Assembly: GCA_009760855.2 (NCBI GenBank)
Contig: WPIO01000015.1
Coordinates: 3,522,501-3,562,500 of the forward strand
Direction: 5' to 3'
Source of the DNA: Cristatella mucedo
Lineage: Eukaryota > Bryozoa > Phylactolaemata > Cristatellidae
DNA length: 40,000 bases
The position numbers were made by a program, and so were the translations under genes. Below are positions 10,761-20,268 of the stretch, in pieces. Numbering within the stretch: the first letter of the stretch is position 1; every line of letters starts with the position of its first letter. The notes below the pieces were generated by a model, which did not search any database, was not told the DNA's origin, and worked only from the letters and a program-made list of their open reading frames with translations.

Positions 10761-10805
10761 ATACCTCCTCTAGCCTCTGAGACGGAATCTGGGGGTCTTG
10801 CTCAA

Positions 10806-11150
10806 AAGTGACCTTGTTGGGGTTACCATTTTTTACTCTTCCTCTTTCCGATGTGATCGCCAACCACAAGCTAGGCTTTCACGTCTATGCAGATGACAAA
10901 CAACTGTACATGTGCTTTGATCCCTTCCAGCCCTCCAGCACGTCAGTTTCTCTCAACTCCCTTGCTGATTTATTGCTAACATCTGCACTTGAATGACTGC
11001 AAAGTTTCACAAATTCGATGATAACTTACTAGTTATGGGTAAACCAAGTATGAGTAAAGAGATTGGAAATCTTAACACTCAAAATCAGCTCTTCCAGCAT
11101 ATGGATCTCCTGTAGCACAATGACGGGAAAAAACATATATTTTATTCTAG
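10806..11150 (+). pseudogene. Second LINE-A RT fragment in direct tandem
   Basis: The RT region repeats: LPLSDVIANHKLGFHVYADD KQLYMCFDPFQPSST, which overlaps in content the fragment ending at 10760. The catalytic YADD is kept, but the frame closes near 10996. This is a separate insertion or a local duplication. Confidence 0.8.
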
Positions 11151-11184
11151 AAGAATGACATTAAAAAGCGCAGGCAGTGCGCCG

Positions 11185-11197
11185 CCCCCCCCCCCCC
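11185..11197. repeat. Poly(C) tract, 13 bases
   Basis: An uninterrupted run of C lies between the tandem RT fragments and the next RT fragment. Similar runs occur at 12660-12675 and 29375-29386. Confidence 0.95.
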
Positions 11198-11289
11198 GGA
11201 TGAGCTTTACCGTGCTGAACGACAGCAAGGATTCTTCCCTCTGAGGAGAACTGGGCCCACACCTTAGCGCTGCTGCACACCACGTCGCT

Positions 11290-11562
11290 TACACATAGTT
11301 TCCGGAAGAGCTTCCGGTACGCAGCAGCTTTTTCGCTAAATCTATCAGCAGCCTTCGACACCATCGATCACGATATCATACTTGAGCATTGAGAACAACG
11401 ATCGGTCTGGGAGACGAGGCACTGGCGGGATTCAAGTCGTACTTGTCCGATCGTTTTCAATCCGTGTCATTCGGGGGTCAGGTCTTACCCACCAGACCGG
11501 TCGCCTGTAGAGTCCCACAAGGGTCCGTCCTCGGTTCTTTGCTGCTCTCCACTTATACTCAA
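11290..11562 (+). pseudogene. RT fragment of a different LINE family (LINE-C)
   Basis: LSAAFDTIDHDIILEH (about 11340-11390), a stop and frameshift, then YLSDRFQSVSFGGQVLPTRP and VPQGSVLGSLLLSTYTQSL (11430-11560). The thumb and loop sequence differs clearly from LINE-A (SFGGQVLPTRP against DVNGQRSSELP), so this is another CR1-like family. It fuses abruptly to SINE-2-like sequence at about 11565. Confidence 0.8.
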
Positions 11563-11564
11563 TC

Positions 11565-11680
11565 TCTGGGTTCGAATCCTGCAGTGGGTTATCCTGTATT
11601 GCCAACTTTAAGCGGTGATAAAAGCCGCTAAGGCTCTCTGCCACTATACAAATGGGGCTGTTAAATTAGCTAATATTTTT
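11565..11680 (+). mobile_element. SINE-2 3' part fused to the LINE-C RT fragment
   Basis: A perfect B box (GGGTTCGAATCC) is followed by AAAAGCCGCTAAGGCTCT, CTGCCACTATACAAATGG and GGCTGTTAAATTAGC. The A-box half is missing because the RT fragment abuts it. It is either a 5'-truncated SINE-2 insertion or a chimera. Confidence 0.6.
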
Positions 11681-11689
11681 TCAATAATA

Positions 11690-12095
11690 TCTGCACACAA
11701 TCAGGCTGTCCTGTTCCAAAGTGGCTTACCACTAGACCAGCAGATTAGCTCCACAATCAAGTCGGCCCTACTTTCAGCTAGGTGACATGGCAAAAATTCG
11801 CGCCTGCTTAGACAAGGATGTTGGCACAGAACTAATAATCAAACCACAAAGGATACTAAATCCAATTTGGTCCATGCATTTGTGACATCCCGTCTCGACT
11901 TCTGTATCTCACTACTTGCTGATCTACCGGCCTGGGCAATCAGACTCGTACAGTTGGTGCGACGCTGCGAAGCCAGGCTTGTCTGTCATAAGCATAGCAG
12001 TGGCCACATCACACCACTTCTCGCCGACCTGCACTGGCTCCCAATCAAACTGCACGTGGACTTCAGGGTTCTGTCACTCTCTTATAAACCTTAAA
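11690..12095 (+). pseudogene. LINE-A-like C-terminal fragment (plus strand)
   Basis: VHAFVTSRLDFCISLLADLP and ITPLLADLHWLPIKLHVDF match the region of copy 1 reading VHAFETSRLDFCNSLL...ITPLLADRHWLPVK. The upstream part (11690-11860) is broken by stops and an apparent insertion. It ends at about 12095 without the family 3' UTR. Confidence 0.8.
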
Positions 12096-12349
12096 AAGTA
12101 TTTGCACATTAAAAAGTATTTGTAAAATGTATCTATAAACGTATTTGGATCTTGTATGCTCTAGGCCAATGGGCCGTACGAGAGTTAGTGTACGTCACGA
12201 CCGTGTTGACCGCCTGTAACCCTCCGTTGCAGTTAAATAGACTTGTCCACGATACGGATATGGACTAGTTATGCTGAGGTAGGGGGCGCTTTTCGTCGCT
12301 TCCGTCATCGGCTACTGTCGCGACGTGCCTGTGTGCTTTGAGGCTGCAG

Positions 12350-12460
12350 CTACAAGTCGCTAACCGCGTCATAAGATTTGGGCGTCGTCGGTATTCGCTT
12401 CGCGTCAGCTGAGACGAGCGCCGTCACGAGCGCTGCGCTCGTTGCCTAGTTCTGTCCGGT
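12350..12460 (+). repeat. Dispersed repeat, copy 1 (unclassified)
   Basis: About 111 bases align at roughly 70% with 28508-28620 (CTACAAGT..CTA.CCGCG ... GCGTC.GCTGAGAC.AG). About 90 bases to the left (12233-12268) lies a segment whose reverse complement (AGTCCATATCCG...AAGTCTATT) also occurs just right of the second copy at 28640-28680. The family is unknown. Confidence 0.6.
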
Positions 12461-14082
12461 CGTGGAAGCCGCCATACCCCGTTCGTAACGGCTGCCATGC
12501 AGCGTGACAGCGCGGAAAAGTGTTTCCGCTGGTTCTTCTAAGGCAACGGAGCGCGTGCGGCAAGTACGAGTGCGAATGCTTACAATCTCACTGGCCAACT
12601 GCTCGTGACTGCGACGCGCTCCGCGCTGGGGCGGCTCCGCTTCCGAGCGCATTTCAGTACCCCCCCCCCCCCCCCGACCACCCACCCGCCTACCCCCCTC
12701 TCGGCGGCCTAGCAGCACTGGCCGCGGGCGAATCGTCGGACGTCCGCCGCCGCCGCCGCCGCGGACGGACGAAGATTTAAGTTGCAGCGCACGCCCGCTC
12801 ACTGACCTCTAGCGGAAGAGTGTCTGCAGCCATCGCAGCTGTCTATCCGCAGAATGTCAGCCGGCCGAGCTTCTTCCGGCTGCAACCGGTGGCGCCTGCT
12901 CGGACCGACCGTCGTTGCTTACGCAAGAGCGAATCCTGTCAGAACCAGAATCCGGTCGCCGAGTGGCTCGGGCTACATTATCCTTCTCGATAACTCCGCA
13001 CGCCACGATGCCAGCAGACGAACGGCTCGCCGTCATCGGGCTGGCCCGACCGACGGAAAATTCGGCTGACGACTTACCGATGAGGAGTGCAGCGGAAGTG
13101 GCAATGTTTACAATCAGGGCGGGCGCAGACGTCAAGGCCACGGGTCGGTCTCACGTGACCCGACACAAGGCCGAAATGTCGGGTGCCGAGTCGTGTGATC
13201 GGGTCGCGCTGCAAAGGGAAAGGCCAGTGCGAGTCAAGATCTACAGTCTCGTTCAACATAAAGACACAGCGGCATCCGCTGAATCTGGACTAATTTCTTT
13301 CTGAGCGGCGCCATCCAGCGTAACGCGGTTCTGCCAGCGCAGGGACACGGTAGGCAGCGACAGTCTAGGACGGAATCCGTCGACGGCTCTCGGATTAACA
13401 TTTACTTCCTCTACCCGTCACCGAATTCTGTCAATTGCGTACTGATTTTTTCAAACTTCCGATATGATCTTAACGGATGATTGATGCTGTTTGTTGAGTC
13501 GTCTGATCTTGACCTTTAGATTGATTTACGTGCGGGCTGTAGCCGCTTCCGCGACCGGACAGGACTAAGCTGCCAACGAAGCAGCCCGTAACGATACCAG
13601 TCTGTGCCGACGCGCGACTAATACGGATGACTGAGCTCTGAGCATTGGATTCGCGTGAATGTCGACTTTTAGGTGCAGCACCTTTACGTGTAAGTATACC
13701 GACAGCGGCGGAGCAACGAAGCAGCAAACGAAGACCCCCTACCATAAGATCCGCGTACACAACGTACAGCAGGCGGATGTTCGACGGCGACGGACCTTTG
13801 CAGGTTTCCACAACCAGTCACGGCATACAGCTACCGCACGGCGCCTAGATTGCCCCTCAACTGCCTGACCCGAGGTCTAGTGCTTAACTCCTGCCTGGCT
13901 CGAAGCTTTGAGCACAACTGGCTGAATAGTACACGATGTCGGGCTTTTATGCTGCCTAACCGGAGTGTACCGCAAAACCGATCAGTCGCTATCATGATTC
14001 AGGAACCTCGAATAAAAAAACATAATTCGGCTCTCATAGTCTGATTTCTCGAGCTCGCAGCCGTTTCTCTGCCCATCCTTGT
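12461..14082. other. Stretch without a recognised gene
   Basis: Poly(C) of 16 bases lies at 12660-12675, followed by Arg/Gly/Pro-rich frames and a short (CCG)n. Neither strand shows recognisable protein motifs. CTCAACTGCCTGACCCGAGG near 13857-13876 resembles a stretch at 28769-28791 beside the second dispersed-repeat copy. Confidence 0.5.
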
Positions 14083-14235
14083 AATAATAATAACACGCTC
14101 GATAAAGCGCTCTCAGAGAACTCATTCTCTTTCTTGGCGCTTTGCATTTGCTGCAAAGAAAACATGATCCTTAAGCTCTGGCCAACCTCGGCCAGAATAA
14201 TAAAAGCCTCATACGACCCAACTAAGCTACGTGTC
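14083..14235 (-). mobile_element. LINE-A 3' end fragment (old)
   Basis: An (AAT)n run, then the plus-strand form of the family end: GCGCTCTCAGAGAACTC and GGCGCTTTGCATTTGCTGC. Only the 3' UTR end is recognisable. Confidence 0.7.
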
Positions 14236-14561
14236 AACGCTCGACTTCGCCACCTAGTTAGGCTCTAACATAAATTACTACCAAGAATGTGTGGTTGTTC
14301 CTCGCAGCTGCATTTGCAGCTGTCCCGCCTTCTCCTCACCGCCGCCGGTGGCGTCACGGGAAGTTCGAGTGCGGCCGCAATGCGCCTCTAGTGATGCCCT
14401 CGGCCTGTGAGACGCTCTCTGGTCAGGTCGGCAGCACTCCATTCGACTGCTGGAGATGGCTAGAGATGGCTGCTGGCGAGCACCTTTAGCTTCAGCTCAC
14501 TTCCGCGTGCTTCTAAGAAGATTTGCGCGTGAATAAGCCTACTGTATCGCACCCAAATACG

Positions 14562-14955
14562 AATGGTAATAACAATAGTAACTGGATAATATAACTCAAT
14601 CTCGTTCTAGGCTCTTCCAAAAATATAAATATGCTGAAAAGGAAGCATTTGAATTGGTCAGTCGGTGGTAGCAGCATGCCAAACTCGGTGCACAAATTAC
14701 AATTCATACGGACTGAGCAAGTGCTGTGAGGAGCAGGTTTGAAAAAAGCCCTCGGCTTTGTTTCCAGCATCTTTAAGTCGGTGGACATCGGGATCGGTCA
14801 GTCGGCAGGATTTCCAGGCTACATGTTGTTCGTAGGAGCTGAAGGCCGTGAATAGTCGCCAATTTGTTTGAGATTGTGAGCGGCACAAAAGACCCAAAAG
14901 CGAGTTGCATGACCTTTGAGTCGATGTGCTGCTTCATTGGAGCCTGAGAAGATTG
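14562..14955 (-). mobile_element. Old LINE-A copy, 3' part
   Basis: An AAT/AAC-rich tail at the left is followed, on the minus strand, by a diverged C-terminal region. IDSKVMQLAFGSF (about 14895-14935) corresponds to IDFKVLSLTFRSL of copy 1. It is heavily mutated. Confidence 0.55.
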
Positions 14956-14985
14956 CAACGAAGTGGTGACTGTGCAGTTAGTATT

Positions 14986-16140
14986 AAAAATAATAATAAT
15001 ATAATAATAAGCCGTTTGCGAAGCTCCCGAAGATAACTTAGTTTCTGTTCGGGAGCATTACAGTTTGCTGCAAGAGAAGCACTACACAGCTAATAGTTAA
15101 TCTACAAATGAATTATATACTATATATCATGGCATCCTGCCTAGGCAAGCACGCAAAAGTACGCAGCTATGCTACGACAAGCATACAGAAGCCTTACAGC
15201 CTCTGATCAGTAAGACACCCGGTTAGTGGTGCTTACTAAATCGTGCACAGGCAAAACAAAGCGCGCGGAAAAAAGACATGCCCTCTGGGGCGCTATAAAA
15301 AATTCTTGGACTGTTGCCCTTAGTCGCGAAGTATACGATTCACTTGGACAGATCAAAGGCTTGGTGGAGGCTATGGTGCTATGAGGAATAGGTAGGTTTG
15401 TAGCTTCTTTGTATAAGTCGTCAGATCAGGAGATGACGTGCTGTGTAGGTTTGGGATAACTGAAGCCATGGTGTCCAAGGGATTTGACATTTGCTAGAGG
15501 CACTGCTAAACGACTTAGACTAAGAAGAGCGTATGATGCCTAGCCAGACTGAGACGTGGTTCGTATAGGTTATAGGCTGGATCATGAGAATGAAGGGACC
15601 TAAAAGTGAGTTACAAAATTTTGAAGACGGACACACTGCTTGATGGACAGCCAATACAGGTCGGTGTGAATTGGTGCAATATGGCAAGTGCGGCGTTAGC
15701 TATAGACAAGCCTAGCTGCAGAGTTTTGCACCAACTGTAGGCTCCTCATTGCATAGGCCAGAAGACCTACGAATAAAGAGTTACAAAAGTCGCGACGGCA
15801 TGTCACAAATGCATGGATCCACTTGAAAATGGTATCTCTATCTAAGCTGGCCAGAATGTTCGCAGTATTAATTAGCTGAAAGAAGGCAGACTTGAGTTTG
15901 GCTCTGATATGGTCTTCTAGAGAGAGGTAACTTCTGAGTTGGACTAGGTTTACGCATTAATGTTGACTCCGTCTGACGTCGTTTAGTTTGAGATTGGTAG
16001 CTGTGCTGATTTCGCTAATAAGCGTCAATGGAGTTGAGAGAGAATGTGAAGTGTTGGGAGGAGCCAATTTTAGGTACAGCTTCCTTTACCTGCATCGAAT
16101 CTACAGTTTATATTCTGCTTGGCAATGAAATCTGGCTTTG
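14986..16140 (-). mobile_element. Old LINE-A copy, 3' half
   Basis: It starts at an (AAT)n tail (14986-15010) and aligns with copy 1 from its 3' UTR to just before the YADD region. Recognisable blocks include GCAGAGTTTTGCACCAACTG (15718-15737) and the counterpart of LTFRSLH (about 15585-15615). At that point the old copy has one more base than the young copies and keeps the frame. Many stops make it non-functional. Confidence 0.8.
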
Positions 16141-16496
16141 CACGTGAAAGAAGCCATTGCACCCAGTGGACCACAGCGGTCAAAGCCACAGAGTGCTGGA
16201 TTATCGGAATGACGTGACATTCGATGACCTTCTATGTGCAAACAAGCCAATCGTGTGTAAGACACTACATTTCTATACTACACTGCTCGATGTCATTGCA
16301 GAAATGAAGAATCTGAAAATGAAAGAGATATGTATGCTAAAGTTCATATTTGTGCATGTCGTTGGGTAGATATTTCTCAGCCGTTTTTAGCCAGTAGTAA
16401 CGGGTTCACTCTATATCACCTTTAACCTGCAATTTCCTGACGCAGACTTTTCAACGGTTAGTGTTGACCAGCATAACATCGCTTCTTTCTAGCGGC

Positions 16497-16503
<7 letters not shown>
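16141..16503. other. Stretch without a recognised gene
   Basis: It is AT-richer than its surroundings. A 70-codon plus-strand frame (16157-16369) has no family resemblance that I can name. Confidence 0.5.
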
Positions 16504-16535
<32 letters not shown>

Positions 16536-16540
16536 AGACA

Positions 16541-16592
<52 letters not shown>
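16504..16592. repeat. (GA)n microsatellite abutting a LINE-A 5' truncation
   Basis: About 89 bases of GA repeats with a short interruption (16528-16543) end exactly where LINE-A sequence begins. Confidence 0.95.
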
Positions 16593-16594
<2 letters not shown>

Positions 16595-17220
16595 AGGCTT
16601 GTCTGTCGTGAGCGTTGCAGTTGCCACATCACTCCACTTCTCGCCGACCTGCACTGGCTACCAGTAAAGCAACGGATCGACTTCAAGGTTCTGTCGCACA
16701 CTTTTAGGTCACTTCATTCTTGGCTCCAGCCTATCTCTCAGATATATTCCTCCATCAGGCCAAGCATCGTACCACCCGCTTTTCGGAATCCAACAGTTTA
16801 GAAATACCTCGTACAAACCTCAAATCCTTTGGAGACCGTGCATTTAGTTCGTATGCTCCCAAAGCCTGGAACTCCCTCCCGACCTGCGTCAGAACACCCC
16901 CTGACCTGACCACATTTAAAAGGAACTTGAAAACACACCTATTTAGGACAGCATTTAGTGGGTCCCTGTGATTCGTCCTTGATGTGCTTATGCGTGCTGA
17001 CACTGTGCATGCTGCCACTAACCACATGTGCATGCTGACCCTGTGCATGTCACCCCTAACCATATTATTCATGTTGTTTGTTTATCAAGCATGATTTTAC
17101 TCACCGTTCAATTGCATTTCCATTTGCAGCAAATGTAAAGTGCCTAGAGAGAGAGAGAGATTGAGTTCTCTGAGGGCGCTTTTATCAAGTGCATTATCAT
17201 TATATTATTGTTATCATTAT
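16593..17220 (+). mobile_element. LINE-A copy 2: young, 5'-truncated
   Basis: It begins at CHITPLLADLHWLPVKQRIDF, changes frame near 16705-16720, and continues APAYLSDIFLHQAKHRTTRF through SSYAPKAWNSLPTCVRT and FKRNLKTHLFRTAFSGSL to a stop at 16969-16971. The 3' UTR holds a GA run (17146-17160) and the family end, and the copy finishes in an ATT/ATC-rich tail. The C-terminal frame is the best preserved in the window and shows where the family protein ends. Confidence 0.92.
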
Positions 17221-18163
17221 AGCGCCGCCGCGCGCACCGACGGCTAGAGGCAGCGTCCTCTCTCGCTGAGGCCTCCTCGGAGAATTCGCGGGCCGCGGCC
17301 ACCCGACTGGCCCAGACTGGCTGGCCTCTGGCCATCGGACGAGCGCACCGAGTTCTCGGCGCCGCCGCCGCAGCTCGTTGAGACGCTGCGTCCCTGAGCG
17401 AGCGCACCTCCTTGCGCGGCTGCGAAACTGGGCATCCAATCGTCCAATCTGTGCGCGAATGCATCCAGCGAGGGCAGAACGTGGGAAAACAAAAGAATGA
17501 GCGAGAGCGAGAAAGAGGGAGCAGAGAGAGAGCGAGAGAGAGAGAGAGTGAGCGAGATAGACTGAGAGTTCGCGAGGGAGGGCGAGAGAGAAATGGCGAG
17601 ATTTCACTCCCCACTTGCCACCCACTTTGTCCAATATCGGTCGGTCACCAAGACTGGCGGAGAGCAGGGGAAATTGTTACTTATTCAGGATATATTAGTC
17701 ACAGATATAAGAAAAAAGATACCGACATTTCACGGGTTACACTGAAAGCCGCGATCAACCTGCTTAGAAGCTGCGAGAAGCCGCGGGAAAGACTGCACAC
17801 TACGCAGCACAGCGTGCAATTAAAACTTCGGGACGTTCCGTTAATTCAGATTGCAGTTAAAGCACCGCCCTCAAGTTCTGCCCTATTTACGACCCCATGG
17901 CCTTCCGCTTTCCGCTGGCAGAATCGTAGCTTGAGAACGCCTCGGCGGAAGGCCGTAAAATGTTTAAATATGCGCTATAAAAAGCACATGCAGTCCCGCG
18001 TATTAATGAAAACATTACAGAAGTTCTGATTTTAGCTTAGTAGAATTTAGGGGATTTAAGCAGGCTCTTCAGTTATTCGATTCTTTTATTTGACAGATCA
18101 CTTTTTAATATGGCGCGTTCTCGGCTGTGAGTCTGATTTCTTCATTCATCACTCTCCTCCGCT

Positions 18164-18245
<82 letters not shown>

Positions 18246-18319
18246 TTCCCCTCTCCAGTCCAGCCTCTCTTAATCTCTCACCCGCTGTAGCCTAACTTCT
18301 ACGTCAGAGAACGCCACAA
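17221..18319. other. GC-rich then AT-richer stretch with no recognised gene
   Basis: It holds a GA-rich patch (17510-17595) and a clean (CT)n microsatellite (18175-18240). The long Arg/Glu/Ser frames are microsatellite translations. Confidence 0.5.
18175..18240. repeat. (CT)n microsatellite
   Basis: About 33 uninterrupted CT units, flanked by CT-rich imperfect sequence. Confidence 0.97.
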
Positions 18320-18500
18320 AAATAATTAAATTAAATATAATTCATTCTATTTAGCGCCCTGTGAGAATTTCATTTCTATTTCAGGCGCTTCACCAAATTA
18401 TGCCACGGGACTCAAGTCCACGACCTCAGTTATCAAATACATATACCTTGACCTCGGTCACTAAAGACGAGCACCTTAAGCACTAGGCCAAAGCAGCAGC
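18320..18500 (-). mobile_element. SINE-1 copy (minus strand, diverged)
   Basis: The family end (GAGAATTTCATTTCTATTTC AGGCGCTTCA) and the box region (ACTCAAGTCC, GAGCACCTTAAGCACTAGGC) are recognisable. The middle appears lengthened by a duplicated ACCTC.GT.A segment. Confidence 0.75.
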
Positions 18501-18764
18501 CCAGCGGCACCAGAGTTGTGCACTGCGGTCTCACCGCGCGGCGGCACATCCATCCAAGCGCTCGCTGACGCTCGGACGTTGCTAATAAGTAGGTCTGGCA
18601 TGATCTCAGCGTCGTAGCATGTTTTCTACTCGAAGAACGGTGGCGGCGGCTGCGGCGGCGGCTTGGAAGATTTAAGGTTAATTGGCAGCAGATTGACTTC
18701 AGCTCGCGTCGCTGCTGGCGGATAACGGAGCTTCGTCCCAGGCGGCGGCGGCGGCGGAACTCAC

Positions 18765-18770
18765 CGTCAT
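18765..18770 (-). CDS. Candidate first coding exon (ATG ACG) for the F-box/LRR gene
   Basis: On the minus strand ATGACG is followed at once by a consensus donor GTGAGT. Joined in phase 0 to the F-box exon it would read MTVLSNILKFL. It would need an 11.8-kb intron full of retroelements and would lack the usual LP.E residues of the F-box, so chance is a serious alternative. Confidence 0.15.
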
Positions 18771-19144
18771 TCCCCCGCCTCGGAGGAAGCTCTTGCTCTC
18801 TTAAGCGCTAGCCTAGCTTTAGTGCGGTCCATTGTCGCCTGACCGTGCGCTCAAACAGCGAGCGATCAAGCGCACATTTAGCCGCTGCGGCGCAATTAAT
18901 GGCCGGTGCTCTGCATCCGGTCACCGGGTCGCGCTGCTCCGATTTAATCAACCTGCGTCTGGTCAATCGCCTCGCTCGCTCGCTTCAGTGCGTCGCAATT
19001 GAGCTGTGCGCGCGCGCGGGACGGATTTCGTTCGTCGCACGTTTTGACGATCAGGTGACGAGCGAGGCGACTTCCCTTTTTGGCACGACGCGTAGCTGGT
19101 GACCATTTTCGCGGCCACGATAGTGACGAGAATCAGTGTCGTCT

Positions 19145-19215
19145 TACAGCATCCTGAGAAAACGAAATCTCTATCCAGGCGCTGTACATCTTGCTTCAAG
19201 AGAATCAATACCGAA
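19145..19215 (-). mobile_element. Small LINE-A/SINE-1 3' end remnant
   Basis: CCTGAGAAAACGAAATCTCT followed by ATCCAGGCGCTGTACATC matches the shared LINE-A/SINE-1 end (CTCAGAGAACTCAATCTCT...AGGCGCTTTACAT). Nothing further is recognisable. Confidence 0.45.
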
Positions 19216-19861
19216 GGTTGCACGATATCAAGCAAAAAGCTAAAGCAAACCAAGTGTCGCGCTTGGCCCGGCATGCTAAAGCAGGAATGACGACGCGCGC
19301 AGCCACCCGTGTCCGTGTGACTTCTGGCGCACGGAATCGTGCATTTCAGGTGCAAAGCCTGAAAAGCACCAAAAACCAGACAAGTAAAACAGGGGCGGAG
19401 AGAAAGCTGACCGGATGCGAAATGCGTCCGAGGCATTTCATTATAGGCCTTTCGAGCAACGACGGCTACGACAGTTGCTTTCGACAGCCGTTGGTCGAAA
19501 GTCATTGGGTATAAGTTATCGGTCAACCAATGCGTTGGCTTCAAGCTTGTCGTCTCTCTTGTGGTCTCCTCTGTTCGCAAGTCACCCGTCGATTCGACGA
19601 AAGCCAGCGAACCCTTCGCACTTTCGTTGCACTCTCGCGCGCCGGGAGGCGATTCGAAGCGAGCGACAGAAAGCGGGCTCACTCCGGTACTTCCGCTCAC
19701 TTTAAGCGGCCGCGCCGGCTGCGCGCGCATCGGAGGCTTCGCCTCTGCGCTGCGCTCTAATCGCGCCCAGCGGCGACGGCCGCAGCGTCAGCCTGACGCT
19801 CAGCGCTCCGCGCCCGTGCCGACGACGGGCGCGGCGGAGGGTCGGGAGCGAGGCGCTCAAC

Positions 19862-20268
19862 TCATAATGTAATGTAATGTAATGTAGTGTATCTTGGTCT
19901 GTAACACCACAAAGTCATACAGACCATGTGGGTGTTACGCAGGAGAGTTTTGTATAGCGCACTCACAGCCTAAGCGGCTTTCGGTACGCATTCGGTACCC
20001 AACAGACTTCGTCTCACGCAACAAAGAGAAAGTGGGAAGCATAGCAGAGTCAGGAGAGAAGTTGAGGTAGTGAGTAGCATAGAAGTAGCAGCTCAGGACC
20101 GCTGAACAGGATGAGCCATAGTCGGCAGCAGGAGAGTATTTGTCGCTGGGTAAGAATTTTGGAAGCGATTTCCACAGTCTAGGACCTGCAGAGCTAAAGC
20201 TTCTGTCGCCAACTGTCTTTTAGCGGAGGAATGGGTCAAATCAAAACGTCGCGCTGCCCGCTATGCTG
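19862..20268 (-). mobile_element. LINE-B 3' fragment (second non-LTR family)
   Basis: On the minus strand an open frame of over 80 codons contains KTVGDRSFSSAGPRLWKSLP, the conserved C-terminal motif of CR1/Rex-like LINEs, and runs to a stop at about 19945. The noncoding end (CACCCACATGGTC and related) finishes in repeated ATTAC units (19862-19885). This sequence differs from LINE-A. The same 3' end occurs twice in the inverted duplication at 38.8-39.1 kb. Confidence 0.85.

Noticed and set aside
9150-11562. An intact, active LINE
   Set aside because: Endonuclease and RT motifs are scattered over several frames with many stops, a SINE insertion and a tandem RT fragment. It is a relic.
17221-17395. 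A possible C-terminal exon ending SAPPPQLVETLRP on the plus strand
   Set aside because: An acceptor-like CTCTCTCGCTGAG precedes it, but the first half of the frame is Arg/Pro-rich and no homology or partner exon is visible.
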